Position numbers and translations under genes: made by a program
Notes under the pieces: generated by a model
Databases searched by the model: none
What the model was told of the DNA's origin: nothing
What the model saw: only the letters and a program-made list of their open reading frames with translations
Part shown: positions 9,649 to 19,044 of the stretch, piece after piece
How the letters are laid out: each line of letters opens with the position of its first letter
How positions within the stretch are numbered: position 1 is the stretch's first letter
Source of the DNA: Pseudomonas sp. KU43P
Lineage (GTDB): Bacteria > Pseudomonadota > Gammaproteobacteria > Pseudomonadales > Pseudomonadaceae
DNA length: 64,000 bases
Direction: 5' to 3'
NCBI RefSeq assembly: GCF_033095865.1
Contig: NZ_AP019365.1
Location: forward strand, 1,585,501-1,649,500

Positions 9649-9681
9649 GGAGTTAGGCCTGGATGTTTCGCTGAAGCCATT

Positions 9682-9752
9682 GGCCCTATCGCCGGCAAGC
9701 CGGCACCCACAGGTGTGGCTGCGCGCTCCCTGTGGGAGCCGGCGATGGGGCC
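9682..9752. repeat. Inverted REP pair (REPIN)
   Basis: Two inverted copies of the REP palindrome flank a short spacer: CCTATCGCCGGCAAGCCGGC, then CACCCACAGG, and a shortened reverse copy. They sit in the gap between the convergent adhesin and DUF454 genes. This is the first of about seven sites of this family in the window, all intergenic. Confidence 0.85.
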
Positions 9753-9769
9753 AGTGCGGCCAACAGCAC

Positions 9770-10135
9770 TCAACCAGGCTTGCGCAAGGTCTTCTGCCTG
9801 AGAATGTACAAGCTCACCAGCACCGCACTGGTCAGCATGAATGCTCGCGCCCAGAACAAAGGCACCAGGTAGCAGGACAGGCCGATGCTCGCCCACATCA
9901 GGCCGATGGCGTAGACCTTGCCCTTGAGCGGAATCCCTTCGCCATTCAAATAGTCACGAATCCAGGGCCCAAGCCTCGGGTGATTCACCAGCCAGTGATG
10001 AAAGCGTGGCGAGCTGCGGGCGAAGCAGGCAGCCGCCAGTAGCAGAAAAGGGGTGGTGGGCAACACCGGCAGGAAGATCCCCAGCACCCCCAGCGCGACG
10101 CTGAGCCAGCCGATGGCCAGCAACAGGTAGCGCAT
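9770..10135 (-). CDS. DUF454 (YbaN-family) inner-membrane protein
   Basis: A 121-residue integral membrane protein of the DUF454/YbaN family, function unknown. The signature LGVLGIFLPVLPTTPFLLLAAACFARSS near residues 16-43 is typical, with two further hydrophobic segments in the C-terminal half. It starts 7 bp after the UPF0149 gene on the same strand, so the two form an operon. From memory, the pair sits beside recQ in other P. putida genomes. Confidence 0.85.
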   Translation of the reverse strand: MRYLLLAIGWLSVALGVLGIFLPVLPTTPFLLLAAACFARSSPRFHHWLVNHPRLGPWIRDYLNGEGIPLKGKVYAIGLMWASIGLSCYLVPLFWARAFMLTSAVLVSLYILRQKTLRKPG

Positions 10136-10142
10136 GGCCGAC

Positions 10143-10730
10143 TCAGTGGTGGCGTGGCTTGAGCAGCGCCGGCTTCTCGTCAGGAGCGTGCAGCAGCAGG
10201 AACAGCGCGCTCAGCGCCTCGGGGATCTGCACGATCATGTCGTCCTGCAGGTTGGCATTGCTGGCGATGTCGGCGAACTCTGGTTGCTCGTCGAACAGGC
10301 CCGAACCGACCATGATCGGCAGCAGCATCTCGCTGACTTCCTCTTCGGCGTTCTCGAACCAGGCTTCCTCGCGCAGGAACACACCTTCCATGAAGCCGAT
10401 GCACCAGCCGCGCAGATCGGAATCGTCCGGCTCGTCGGTCAGGTCCAGCTCGCACGGCAGGTCGAACTCTTCGTCGCTGGCCAGCTGGCGGGCGATGTGG
10501 CCCTTGAGTGCCACCAGGGTCGCTTCGATTTCGGTGCGCTGGGCATCGCTGGCGTAATGGGGTTCTTCGGCGAACAGCGCGTCGATCCATTCACGCTCGG
10601 GGACGTCTTCCGAGCAGATCGACAGCGCGGTCAGGTAGCCGTGGGCGGCGACGTAGTCCAGCGCTTCTTCGTGCAGCTCATCGGCGTCGAGGAAGGCTTG
10701 CAGGCGGGTCAGTTGCTCGGCGAAGGACAT
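10143..10730 (-). CDS. YecA/UPF0149 (YgfB) family protein
   Basis: A 195-residue acidic, alpha-helical protein of the UPF0149/YecA family. Family features are the MSFAEQLTRLQAFLDADELHEEALDYVAAHGYLTAL start (residues 1-36) and the WCIGFMEGVFL core around residue 108. The C-terminal SEC-C zinc motif of longer YecA proteins is absent; it ends in KPRHH. Function is poorly known: relatives have been linked to beta-lactam tolerance and to proteins near the ribosome or Sec machinery. It is first gene of a two-gene operon with the DUF454 gene and diverges from recQ. Confidence 0.8.
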   Translation of the reverse strand: MSFAEQLTRLQAFLDADELHEEALDYVAAHGYLTALSICSEDVPEREWIDALFAEEPHYASDAQRTEIEATLVALKGHIARQLASDEEFDLPCELDLTDEPDDSDLRGWCIGFMEGVFLREEAWFENAEEEVSEMLLPIMVGSGLFDEQPEFADIASNANLQDDMIVQIPEALSALFLLLHAPDEKPALLKPRHH

Positions 10731-10840
10731 TACAGGGCTACCTTGGGGAATAAACGATAGTGAATTCTAGCACCTTGCGGCGACGGCGGTGCAAAGGGAA
10801 CGTCTGTCACCCGGGCATCCTGTGTAAAGCGGCACTGCGG

Positions 10841-10846
10841 TATACT
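10841..10846 (+). promoter_or_regulatory. Candidate -10 element for recQ
   Basis: TATACT lies 128 bp before the recQ start, in the gap between the divergent UPF0149 gene and recQ. No good -35 hexamer is visible at the expected distance, so this is only a weak call. Confidence 0.3.
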
Positions 10847-10974
10847 CCGCGGTTTTTCATGCAGGGGCGGGGTTTCCCGGTCTTCTGGCAAAAGCCGCTT
10901 ACGCATTCGGCGTGTGCGGAGCGGGTTTTTCGTCCAGCCTGTGTCCAGGATGGTACGGCGATTTGGAGTTGCAC

Positions 10975-13119
10975 ATGCTCGAACAGGCTCAGCGCGTTCT
11001 CAAGGATATCTTCGGCTACGACAGTTTCCGTGGGCGCCAGGCAGCGATCATCGAATGCGTGGCCAGCGGCGGCGACGCCCTGGTGCTGATGCCTACCGGT
11101 GGCGGCAAGTCGCTGTGCTTCCAGGTGCCGGGGTTGCTGCGCCCGGGGCTGACGGTAGTGGTGTCGCCGCTGATCGCGCTGATGGATGATCAGGTCGCCA
11201 CGCTGGACGAGCTGGGTGTCGCCGCCGCGGCGCTGAATTCCACCCTGAGCGCGGAGCAGCAACGTGACCTCGCCGCGCGCCTGCGCCGTGGCGAAGTGAA
11301 GATGCTGTATCTGGCACCGGAGCGCCTGGTGCAGCCGCGCATGCTGGAGTTCCTGCGCGGGCTGGACATTGCCCTGTTCGCCATCGACGAGGCCCACTGC
11401 GTATCGCAATGGGGCCACGACTTCCGCCCTGAATACCTGCAACTCGGCCAGCTGGCCGAGCTGTTCCCCCATGTACCGCGCATCGCCCTGACCGCCACCG
11501 CCGACATGCGTACCCGCGAAGAGATCGTCCAGCGCCTGCATCTGCAAGGCGCCGAGCGGTTCCTGTCGAGCTTCGATCGGCCGAACATCTTCTACCGCAT
11601 CGTGCCCAAGGAGGCGCCGCGCAAGCAGCTGATGGCCTTCCTCGGCGAGCGCCGTGGCAATGCCGGCATCGTCTATTGCCTGTCACGCAAGAAGGTCGAC
11701 GAGACCGCCGCTTTCCTGTGCGAGCAAGGCTTCCCGGCGCTGCCGTATCACGCAGGCCTGGCCGCCGAAACGCGTGCCGCCAACCAACACCGTTTCCTCA
11801 ACGAGGAAGGGTTGATCATGGTCGCCACCATTGCCTTCGGCATGGGCATCGACAAGCCCAACGTGCGCTTCGTCGCCCACCTCGACCTGCCCAAGTCGCT
11901 GGAAGCCTATTACCAGGAGACCGGCCGCGCCGGCCGTGACGGCCTGCCGTCGGACGCCTGGATGGCCTACGGCCTGCAGGACATGGTGATGCTCAAGCAG
12001 ATGCTGCAGAACTCCGAGGGTGACGAGCGCCACAAGCGGGTCGAGCAGCACAAGCTCGATGCCATGCTGGCCTTGTGCGAAGAGACGCGCTGCCGCCGCC
12101 AGTCGCTGCTGGCCTACTTCGACGAAGTGCTCGAGCAGCCGTGCGGGCATTGTGACAACTGCGTCGACCAGATCCAGACCTGGGATGCCACCGAACCTGC
12201 GCGCCAGGCCCTGTCGGCGGTGTTCCGTACTGGCCAGCGCTATGGGGTGGGCCATCTGGTCGACGTACTGCTGGGCAAGGACACCGAAAAGGTGCGCAAC
12301 TTCGGCCACGAGAAACTTTCGGTGTTCGGCGTCGGCAACGCGCTCGCCGAGGCCGAATGGCGGTCGCTGTTCCGTCAGTTGGTGGCGCGCGGCCTGGTGG
12401 ACATCGACCTGGAAGGGTATGGCGGCCTGCGCCTGGCCGACAGTTGCCGGCCGTTGTTGCGTGGCGAGGTGAAGCTGCAACTGCGCCGCGACCTCAAGCC
12501 GCAGACAGTGGCCAAGGCCTCTACCAGCGGCGGCAGCCCGGCCAGCCAGCTGGTGCGTGTCGAGGAGCGCGAACTGTGGGAGGCCCTGCGCACCCTGCGG
12601 CGCAAGCTCGCCGAAGAACACAGCGTGCCGCCCTACGTCATTTTCCCCGACTCCACCTTGCTGGAAATGTTGCGCAGCCAGCCGACCAGCCTCAGCGACA
12701 TGGCCCAGGTCAGTGGTGTGGGCGCACGCAAGCTGGAGCGCTACGGCCAGGCCTTTCTCGAAGTCCTCAATGGCGCGGGTGGCACCGAGGAGGCGCCGAA
12801 AGTGGTACTCGACCTGCGCCATGAGCTGGTCAGCCTGGCCCGCGCCGGCATGACCCCGGCGCAGATCGCCGGGCAGCTCAAATGCAGCGAAAAGAACGTC
12901 TACAGCCTGCTGGCCGAAGCCATCGGCCGCCAGGAGCTAAGCCTGGAGCAGGCGCTGGACCTGCCGGAAGACCTGATGATGGAGGTGCAGGACGCGTTTC
13001 TCGACGGTGAAGGAGAATTGCCGCCGGTATCGGCCATCGCACCCTTGTTCGGCCCACGGGTTCCAGAAGGGGTGCTGTACTGCATTCGTGCGGCACTGGC
13101 GGCGGAGTTCGAGCTGTAA
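10975..13119 (+). CDS. recQ: ATP-dependent DNA helicase RecQ
   Basis: 3'-to-5' DNA helicase of the RecF repair pathway. The 714-residue chain shows a superfamily 2 core with Walker A PTGGGKS (residues 40-46), Walker B IDEAH, and the [10 protein letters not shown] and ETGRAGRDG motifs. The RQC zinc site follows (CGHCDNC with an upstream CRRQ), then an HRDC domain ([28 protein letters not shown]). A C-terminal extension of about 110 residues holds a helix-turn-helix-like segment ([20 protein letters not shown]), as in Pseudomonas RecQ. The ATG at 10975 is chosen over an upstream in-frame start because TTGGAG is 6 nt before it and the helicase N-terminus aligns. Confidence 0.95.
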   Translation: MLEQAQRVLKDIFGYDSFRGRQAAIIECVASGGDALVLMPTGGGKSLCFQVPGLLRPGLTVVVSPLIALMDDQVATLDELGVAAAALNSTLSAEQQRDLAARLRRGEVKMLYLAPERLVQPRMLEFLRGLDIALFAIDEAHCVSQWGHDFRPEYLQLGQLAELFPHVPRIALTATADMRTREEIVQRLHLQGAERFLSSFDRPNIFYRIVPKEAPRKQLMAFLGERRGNAGIVYCLSRKKVDETAAFLCEQGFPALPYHAGLAAETRAANQHRFLNEEGLIMVATIAFGMGIDKPNVRFVAHLDLPKSLEAYYQETGRAGRDGLPSDAWMAYGLQDMVMLKQMLQNSEGDERHKRVEQHKLDAMLALCEETRCRRQSLLAYFDEVLEQPCGHCDNCVDQIQTWDATEPARQALSAVFRTGQRYGVGHLVDVLLGKDTEKVRNFGHEKLSVFGVGNALAEAEWRSLFRQLVARGLVDIDLEGYGGLRLADSCRPLLRGEVKLQLRRDLKPQTVAKASTSGGSPASQLVRVEERELWEALRTLRRKLAEEHSVPPYVIFPDSTLLEMLRSQPTSLSDMAQVSGVGARKLERYGQAFLEVLNGAGGTEEAPKVVLDLRHELVSLARAGMTPAQIAGQLKCSEKNVYSLLAEAIGRQELSLEQALDLPEDLMMEVQDAFLDGEGELPPVSAIAPLFGPRVPEGVLYCIRAALAAEFEL

Positions 13120-13225
13120 TTGAAGACATTTCGGACAACTGCTGACCTTTGTCATCCTTTTTGACGAATTGCGAACGTTTGCGCGGCGGGCAGCCTTGCT
13201 TGATGGCACGGGACATGATTAGCTG

Positions 13226-13238
13226 ACTAATAATTAGT
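13226..13238. promoter_or_regulatory. Palindromic operator candidate for the MarR gene
   Basis: ACTAATAATTAGT is a perfect palindrome around one central base (6-1-6). It ends 19 bp before the MarR-family start codon in a short AT-rich patch. MarR/SlyA proteins usually bind such TTAG-containing palindromes and repress their own genes, so autoregulation is likely but inferred. Confidence 0.55.
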
Positions 13239-13257
13239 TCTAGTTCATGAGTTGCTT

Positions 13258-13695
13258 ATGCCCCTGACCGACAACCAACACCGCTTCGGCATGCAGCTGG
13301 CCCAGATGTCCCGGGGCTGGCGTGCCGAGCTGGATCGCCGCCTGGCCGGGCTCAACCTGTCCCAGGCACGCTGGCTGGTGTTGCTGCATCTTGCCCGTTT
13401 CGAAGAGGCGCCCACCCAGCGTGAGCTGGCCCAGAGCGTCGGTGTCGAGGGCCCGACCTTGGCGCGCCTGCTCGACAGCCTGGAAAACCAGGGCCTGGTA
13501 CGGCGCCAGGCGGTGATGGAGGATCGCCGTGCCAAGAAGATTTTGCTGTGCCCGCCGGCCAAACCGTTGATCGAGCAGATCGAGACCATCGCCAATGCCT
13601 TGCGCCTGGAGCTGTTCACCGGGGTGGATGAGGCAGACCTCGAAGTGTGCATGCGGGTGCATGCGAAGATTCTGGCCAACCTCGAAAAGTCCTGA
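13258..13695 (+). CDS. MarR/SlyA-family transcriptional regulator
   Basis: A 145-residue winged-helix regulator. The DNA-binding core runs PTQRELAQSVGVEGPTLARL, then a wing with GLVRRQAVMEDRRAKK, flanked by the dimerisation helices usual for MarR/SlyA. I start it at ATG 13258; TTG 13252 is possible two codons upstream. A perfect palindrome just upstream suggests autorepression. The target is unknown: no efflux pump lies beside it, and the converging neighbour is an outer-membrane patatin autotransporter gene. The family is certain, the role open. Confidence 0.85.
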   Translation: MPLTDNQHRFGMQLAQMSRGWRAELDRRLAGLNLSQARWLVLLHLARFEEAPTQRELAQSVGVEGPTLARLLDSLENQGLVRRQAVMEDRRAKKILLCPPAKPLIEQIETIANALRLELFTGVDEADLEVCMRVHAKILANLEKS

Positions 13696-13701
13696 ACTTC
13701 T

Positions 13702-13720
13702 GGGCCCGCAAGGCGGGCCC
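13702..13720. terminator. Hairpin between convergent genes
   Basis: GGGCCCGC-AAG-GCGGGCCC, an 8-bp GC-rich stem with a 3-nt loop, lies in the 31-bp gap between the convergent MarR and patatin genes. There is no clear T tract on either side, so termination in both directions is likely but not certain. Confidence 0.5.
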
Positions 13721-13726
13721 GGCAAT

Positions 13727-15913
13727 CTAGAAGGTATGCCCCAGGTTCAGATACACGGCCTGCTCATGCGCACTGTTGGCCCCGTAACTCAAGTTCAACG
13801 GCCCCAGCGGCGTCTCCAGCCCCAGGAAGACGCTCGCCGCGTTGATATATCCACTGTCGAACTCGTTGTCGTTGTTCCAGGCTCGCCCCCGCTCCAGCGA
13901 CCCTCCGATATACAGCGGGAAGTCCAGCGGCAGGTAGGCCCGTGGCGTCAGTCGGCGGTAGTAGACCATGCGCATCAGGCTCACGTTCTGCCCCGACACC
14001 GAGTCCTGGCGAAACCCTGAAAGCTCCCGTGCGCCGCCAATCACGAAGCTCGACGTCACTACCTCTGTGGCATCCAGCGTGCGCCCGTAACGCCCTCCCA
14101 GCACCCAGGTGTTCGGCCCGTAGCTGAAGGCCTTGTCCAGGTTGAGCAGCCATTGCCGGTATTCGTCGTCGGAGTCCAGCGACTTGTCGTACTTGCGCAA
14201 GGTCAGGCCGATGTCTTCGCCGCTGTGCGGGAAGTACACGTTATCGAGGGTATCGAACGAGTACTTCAACTCGTAGAAGCCTTCATTGAAGCTGACCTTG
14301 GGCAGGTCCTGATCGCCGATTCGCACATCCGCTTCGCCCCAGGCTTTGCCTGCCCCCAGGCGCACTTCGCCATAGGTGCCGATCTGCCGGCCGAAATTGA
14401 GGCCGAAACCGTAACGCTCCAGCCGGTATTCGGCGACCGGGTCGTTGTCCAGGGTCGCTTCGATGTTTTGTGACCCGAAGTCCAGATAGGGCGCGATGAA
14501 GTAGCGCGAGCCCACGTCCAGCGGTTGGTAGAACTCGCTGTACAGCTCCTGTTGATCGCCAATCTGCGCGCGCGTCAGCCACTCGGCGCCGAGCTGGTTG
14601 ATGCCGTTGACCCGATAGCTGGCGCCCAGATTGAAGGCGCTGTCGCCGCGCAGGTCATCCGACAGGTTCAGGCCCAGGCGCAGGTAGTCGGTGCCGCCAC
14701 GCTTGCCGCGGGCGTTGATCACCAGGGTGTTGTCATCGCCCTTGTGCACCACGCGGTATTGCACCCGGTCGAAGTAGTCCAGGCCATACAGGGTGCCCAT
14801 GTCGGTCTGCAGGCGGTCGAGTTCCAGCGGCTCGCCGAGGGGCTGACGGATGTAGTAGCGGATCACGTCATCACTGACCTTCGAATCGTTCTCCACCCGG
14901 ATCGCGGTGATCACCGGCGTGCGTTGGCGCGGCGAGCGGGCCACCGCCAGTTCGGCATCGCCCTCGGGCTGACGCAGCGCGGCCAGGCGCGGTTCGAGCA
15001 GGCGCGCGGCGCGGTAGCCGGCTTCGATCATGTCGCGGGCGCGGCCGAAGTCGGTGACACCGAAGGCGGCCAGTTGCGGTTGGATGAGAATATCGTCGCG
15101 GTGCAGGCTGGCCAGTTGTTCCTCGGAGTTGCGCCGGGTCATCAGGGTGATCGATTGGTTGAGCACGTCGACCACCGTGGCCAGTTGCTTGCGGTCACGT
15201 AGCGGGGTACCGATGTCGACCACGATGGCCATGTCCACCCCCATCTCGCGTGCCACGTCCACGGGGATGTTGTCGACCATGCCGCCGTCTACCAGCAGGC
15301 GGCCATCGAGTTCCACCGGTGCGAACACGGCGGGGATCGACATGCTGGCGCGAATCACCTGGGGCAGGTGGCCGCGGCTGAATACCACTTTCTCGCCACT
15401 GGCGATGTCGGTGGCCACGGCGCGAAAGGGGATGGGCAACTTGTCGAAGTCGCGGGTATCGGCGGTATGAGCAAGCTTGCTTTCCAGCAGCAAGGCCAGG
15501 TTCTGGCCCTGGATCACGCCCAGCGGCAGGCCCAGGCTGCCATCATCGCGAAAGCTCAGTTTCTGCTTGACCAGAAAGTCGCGGTCATCCTGTTTGCGCC
15601 TGAACGGTACGTCCTTGCGGGGCGGAGCGTCGGAAAGCGCTTGCTGCCAGTCCAGGGTGGTGGCCAGTTTTTCCAGTTCCTCGACGCTGTAGCCGGACGC
15701 GTACAGTCCCCCCACCACCGCCCCCATGCTGGTGCCGGCAATGGCGTCGATGCGCACACCCTGTTCTTCCAGGGCCTTGAGCACGCCAATATGGGCCAGG
15801 CCGCGGGCCGCGCCACCCGAGAGCACCAGCCCGACCTTCGGGCGTGCGGGTTCGGTGGCGAGCGCGGTGATGGACGTGAGCGTCAGCAAAAGGCAGAACA
15901 GCAGGCGGTGCAT
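13727..15913 (-). CDS. Patatin-like phospholipase autotransporter (PlpD type)
   Basis: Predicted type Vd autotransporter: a secreted lipase domain joined to its own outer-membrane barrel. Signal peptide MHRLLFCLLLTLTSITALA is followed by a patatin domain with oxyanion loop SGGAARG (residues 32-38), nucleophile elbow GTSMG (Ser62) and the dyad partner in LLVDGGMVDN (Asp209). A single POTRA-like segment (VITAIRVENDSKVSDDVIRYYIRQP) and a BamA/surface-antigen barrel ending in Phe (VYLNLGHTF) complete it. The 728-residue length matches P. aeruginosa PlpD. The ATG at 15913 directly precedes the signal peptide; TTG 15925 is an alternative. The family is clear; the substrate (probably phospholipids) is inferred. 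Confidence 0.9.
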   Translation of the reverse strand: MHRLLFCLLLTLTSITALATEPARPKVGLVLSGGAARGLAHIGVLKALEEQGVRIDAIAGTSMGAVVGGLYASGYSVEELEKLATTLDWQQALSDAPPRKDVPFRRKQDDRDFLVKQKLSFRDDGSLGLPLGVIQGQNLALLLESKLAHTADTRDFDKLPIPFRAVATDIASGEKVVFSRGHLPQVIRASMSIPAVFAPVELDGRLLVDGGMVDNIPVDVAREMGVDMAIVVDIGTPLRDRKQLATVVDVLNQSITLMTRRNSEEQLASLHRDDILIQPQLAAFGVTDFGRARDMIEAGYRAARLLEPRLAALRQPEGDAELAVARSPRQRTPVITAIRVENDSKVSDDVIRYYIRQPLGEPLELDRLQTDMGTLYGLDYFDRVQYRVVHKGDDNTLVINARGKRGGTDYLRLGLNLSDDLRGDSAFNLGASYRVNGINQLGAEWLTRAQIGDQQELYSEFYQPLDVGSRYFIAPYLDFGSQNIEATLDNDPVAEYRLERYGFGLNFGRQIGTYGEVRLGAGKAWGEADVRIGDQDLPKVSFNEGFYELKYSFDTLDNVYFPHSGEDIGLTLRKYDKSLDSDDEYRQWLLNLDKAFSYGPNTWVLGGRYGRTLDATEVVTSSFVIGGARELSGFRQDSVSGQNVSLMRMVYYRRLTPRAYLPLDFPLYIGGSLERGRAWNNDNEFDSGYINAASVFLGLETPLGPLNLSYGANSAHEQAVYLNLGHTF

Positions 15914-15980
15914 CGTGAGTCTCAAACCCTGGGCTAAAGATCGCTAGTATAAGCGGCCCCTTACCTTCAGAGACTTGACC

Positions 15981-16262
15981 ATGGCCCACACCAAGCCAGA
16001 AATTGTCATCACCTATTGCACCCAGTGCCAGTGGCTGCTGCGCGCGGCCTGGCTGGCCCAGGAGCTGCTCAGCACCTTTTCCGACGACCTGGCCCGGGTG
16101 GCACTGGAGCCTGGCACGGGTGGTGTGTTTCGTATCACCTGCCAAGGCGTGCAGATCTGGGAGCGCAAGGCTGACGGCGGCTTCCCCGAGGCCAAGGTAC
16201 TCAAGCAGCGAGTGCGCGACCAGATCGACCCGCAGCGCGACCTGGGCCACAACGATCGCTGA
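15981..16262 (+). CDS. SelT/SelW/SelH-family thioredoxin-fold protein (Cys form)
   Basis: A 93-residue protein of the Rdx family (SelT, SelW, SelH relatives). The redox motif is present as Cys-Thr-Gln-Cys in ITYCTQCQWLLRAAWLAQEL near the N-terminus, where selenoprotein members have Cys-X-X-Sec, so no SECIS or Sec machinery is needed. The remainder (GGVFRITCQGVQIWERKADG) matches the family's second half. Probable small cytosolic redox protein; partner unknown. The ATG at 15981 is preferred to TTG 15975. It diverges from the patatin gene and its stop codon touches that of the convergent exporter gene. Confidence 0.85.
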   Translation: MAHTKPEIVITYCTQCQWLLRAAWLAQELLSTFSDDLARVALEPGTGGVFRITCQGVQIWERKADGGFPEAKVLKQRVRDQIDPQRDLGHNDR

Positions 16263-17153
16263 TCAGGCGCTTTCGGCCATTGCGCGCGGTTTGCTCGGCT
16301 GTTCGGCGGCCAGGCGGCTGGACAGCACGATGGCAAAGATGATCAGCGCACCGCCCAGCAGCATGCGCACGGTCGGTGTTTCGGCGAACACCACCCAGGC
16401 CACGGCGATGCCGTAGACCGGCTCCATGCCGAACACCACGGCCGCGGTGCGTGCTTTGATCACCGCCAGGCTGGCGACGAACAGGCTGTGGGCGACACCG
16501 GTGCAGAAGATGCCGAGCAGGGCGATCCACAGCCAGTCTTGGGGGGCCACCGCGGACAGGCCTGGGGCGGCTACGGGCACCAGGCACAGCCCCACCACCA
16601 GGTTCTGCCACAGGGCTGCCTGCACGGCGGGCAAGCGTCCGGAGCCGGCGCGGTTGGTCAGCGAAAGCAGCGAGAACAGCAGGCCCGAGAGCAAGGCCCA
16701 GAGCAGGCCGCCGGTAGCTTCGCTTGCCAGGTCGAAGGACGGCGTCACCAGGATCAGCCCGATGCTTACCAGCAGCACCAGCAAGGCTTCGTTGCGGCGG
16801 ATACGTTCACGGAACAGCACGCCTTCGAGAATCACGGTAAATGCTGGGAAGCTGGCAAACCCGAGGGTGGCGATGGCCACGCCGCCGACTTTGACGGCAA
16901 TGAAGAAACTGACCCAGTGGCCGGCCAGCAGCACGCCGCCCAGTACCAGGCGGCGCACATCGCGCCCGCTCAGGCGTTGCCAGCCGGGGCCGGCGAGGCT
17001 GGCGAACAGGGCCAGGGCGAGCACGGCGAAGGCGGCGCGGCCGAAGACGATGATTGCCGGGCTGGCGCTGGCGGCCAGCTTGCCGAACACGCCGGTCAGG
17101 CCGAAGAACAGTGCGCCGATGTGCAGGGCCCCGAGGGCGGTGCGGTGGTTCAT
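16263..17153 (-). CDS. EamA/DMT-family metabolite exporter
   Basis: Inner-membrane transporter of the drug/metabolite (EamA) superfamily, 296 residues with about ten hydrophobic helices in two EamA halves (for example ALFFGLTGVFGKLAASASP, and VVFGMEPVYGIAVAWVVFAE near the end). The substrate cannot be read from sequence; amino acids or small metabolites are usual. The ATG at 17153 fits the family N-terminus (MNHRTALGALHIGALFFGL) and has AGGA just upstream; a longer in-frame extension would run into the REP element. Its stop abuts that of the convergent SelW-like gene. Confidence 0.85.
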   Translation of the reverse strand: MNHRTALGALHIGALFFGLTGVFGKLAASASPAIIVFGRAAFAVLALALFASLAGPGWQRLSGRDVRRLVLGGVLLAGHWVSFFIAVKVGGVAIATLGFASFPAFTVILEGVLFRERIRRNEALLVLLVSIGLILVTPSFDLASEATGGLLWALLSGLLFSLLSLTNRAGSGRLPAVQAALWQNLVVGLCLVPVAAPGLSAVAPQDWLWIALLGIFCTGVAHSLFVASLAVIKARTAAVVFGMEPVYGIAVAWVVFAETPTVRMLLGGALIIFAIVLSSRLAAEQPSKPRAMAESA

Positions 17154-17183
17154 TGTGGTCCTTGGGGGTCTCGTTGTATTGGC

Positions 17184-17276
17184 GGGCCCTATCGCCGGCA
17201 AGCCGGCTCCCACAGGTACACCACAGTTCTCAAGCTAGTGGTGTACCTGTGGGAGCCGGCTTGCCAGCGATAGGGC
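17184..17276. repeat. Inverted REP pair (REPIN)
   Basis: Two REP palindromes in opposite orientation, with the spacer itself partly self-complementary (CAGGTACACCA and TGGTGTACCTG), so the whole element can fold into one long hairpin. It lies between the EamA exporter and the AraC regulator. Confidence 0.85.
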
Positions 17277-17325
17277 AGGTACAGGCACAGTGTAAAGCGC
17301 CAGGCAAACATGATCTGTCGCCAGC

Positions 17326-18099
17326 CTAGCGCCCGTTATCGCCGGACTCTCGCCGCAACGCCATCGGGGTGCATCCAAACGCTCGCAGCATTGCTGCCGA
17401 AAACGCGCTTTGCGAGCTGTACCCCACTTGCGCGGCTATTTCCCCCAAAGGCAAAGATGTCTGGGTAACCAACTGCCGCGCCTTGAGCAGCCGCCGCTGG
17501 CGGATGTAGTCCATCGGTGTCATCGCGCATTCGGCAGTGAAGCGCGCATGCAACCGCGCAGCGGACAACCCGGCGATACGCGCCAGGTCGGCGACCTGCA
17601 GCGGGTACGCGGCGTGCTGATCGATATGGCTATCGAACGCTGCATAGGGCAGCCGATGGCTGGGCGCGACGAGGGCCGAAGCGGTGGGGTTGAGGCTGGC
17701 CAGTAGCAGCACCGCACCTTGCCGGGCGATCAGCGGGTCATCCACCGGGCTGGCCGCCAGCCAGTCGACCAGTTGCTGCTGGCGGTTGTCCAGGCCTAGG
17801 GCGGCCGGGCGGTCCAGCAGTCGCCGGCTGGCATCGGCATGCTCACCCAGTTGTTCGTGCAGCCAATGCTCGCCCGGCACATCGAGCACCAGGCAGTGGC
17901 TGCCGGTGTCACTGCCACAACTGTGATGAGTACCGGCGGGTACCACCATCAGGGCCTGGCGGTCGAGCCGCGCACTGTGCCCCTGTACCTCGAAATCTAG
18001 GCGGCCACCCAGGCCGAACACCAGTTGCGGGTGTTCGTGGCTGTGGGCGATCAGGTCGTGGCGGTAATGGCGCAGGGAAAGGATCGGGCCGGCGGTCAT
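17326..18099 (-). CDS. AraC-family transcriptional regulator (cupin type)
   Basis: A 257-residue regulator with an N-terminal cupin-like sensor (HSHEHPQLVFGLGGRLDFEVQ, AGTHHSCG) and a C-terminal pair of AraC helix-turn-helix motifs (LQVADLARIAGLSAARLHARF; LPLGEIAAQVGYSSQSAFSAA). This layout is typical of AraC proteins controlling nearby transporters or catabolic genes. It ends about 170 bp upstream of the EamA exporter on the same strand, with a REP between, so that exporter is a plausible target. The ATG at 18099 is preferred because GAGGAAG lies just upstream; TTG 18123 is a weaker start. Confidence 0.85.
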   Translation of the reverse strand: MTAGPILSLRHYRHDLIAHSHEHPQLVFGLGGRLDFEVQGHSARLDRQALMVVPAGTHHSCGSDTGSHCLVLDVPGEHWLHEQLGEHADASRRLLDRPAALGLDNRQQQLVDWLAASPVDDPLIARQGAVLLLASLNPTASALVAPSHRLPYAAFDSHIDQHAAYPLQVADLARIAGLSAARLHARFTAECAMTPMDYIRQRRLLKARQLVTQTSLPLGEIAAQVGYSSQSAFSAAMLRAFGCTPMALRRESGDNGR

Positions 18100-18225
18100 G
18101 GGGCTTCCTCGCGGGGCAGGCAATCATTGTGCCCCATTCCTCACGGTCCATCACCCGTCACATTGCTGCCACCAACCTGTCATCTGCGCCTGCCAGTCTC
18201 CAGCAAACAGCGCCGGAGCCCGCCC

Positions 18226-19038
18226 ATGACCCACGCCGAACTCTCTCGCCCGTCACGCAAGCAGCGCGTGCGCACGCTGTGGATTTCCGATGTGCACCTG
18301 GGCACCCGTGACTGCCAGGCCGAACACCTGTCGCAGTTTCTCAAGGGTTACCAGGCCGACCGTATCTACCTGGTCGGTGACATCATCGACGGCTGGAAAC
18401 TGCGCAGCGGCATCTACTGGCCGCAAGCGCATACCAACGTGATCCGTCGCCTGCTGACCATGAGCAAGCGCGGCACTGAGGTGATCTATGTCACGGGTAA
18501 CCACGACGAATTCCTGCGCCGCTATTCGAAGTTGCTGCTCGGCAACATCCAGTTGGTGGACGAGGCTGAGCACCTGACGGCGGACGGCCGCCGGCTGCTG
18601 GTGATCCATGGCGACCAGTTCGACGTCATCACCCGCTACCACCGTTGGCTGGCCTTCCTCGGCGACCGTGCCTACGAGTTCACCCTGGTGCTCAACCGCT
18701 GGCTCAACCATTGGCGAGCGCGCTACGGCTATGGCTACTGGTCGTTGTCGGCCTACCTCAAGCACAAGGTCAAGGGCGCGGTGAACTTCATCAGCGACTT
18801 CGAGGATGCCATTGCCCACGAATGCACGCGCCGTGGCTTTCACGGGGTGGTGTGCGGGCACATCCACCATGCCGAGATCCGCAGGGTCGGCGAAGTGGAA
18901 TACCTCAATTGTGGCGATTGGGTCGAGTCGTGCTCGGCGTTGATCGAGCACTGGGATGGCAGCATCGAGCTGTACCGGCTGGCCGATGCACAGGCGCGGC
19001 AAGCCGAGCAGGCTGCCGCGCTGCGCGAACCTGCCTGA
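18226..19038 (+). CDS. Calcineurin-type metallophosphoesterase (LpxH-like)
   Basis: A 270-residue metallophosphoesterase with every family motif: SDVHLG, GDIIDGW, GNHDEF, IHGDQFD and GHIHHA. It belongs to the UDP-2,3-diacylglucosamine hydrolase (LpxH)-like group, though it is a paralogue with unproven substrate; the true lpxH is usually elsewhere in Pseudomonas. The C-terminal 15 residues are low-complexity (QARQAEQAAALREPA). Start at ATG 18226 with GGAG 8 nt upstream; an in-frame extension to 18025 overlaps the divergent AraC gene and has no family support. Confidence 0.85.
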   Translation: MTHAELSRPSRKQRVRTLWISDVHLGTRDCQAEHLSQFLKGYQADRIYLVGDIIDGWKLRSGIYWPQAHTNVIRRLLTMSKRGTEVIYVTGNHDEFLRRYSKLLLGNIQLVDEAEHLTADGRRLLVIHGDQFDVITRYHRWLAFLGDRAYEFTLVLNRWLNHWRARYGYGYWSLSAYLKHKVKGAVNFISDFEDAIAHECTRRGFHGVVCGHIHHAEIRRVGEVEYLNCGDWVESCSALIEHWDGSIELYRLADAQARQAEQAAALREPA

Positions 19039-19044
19039 GGCGCG

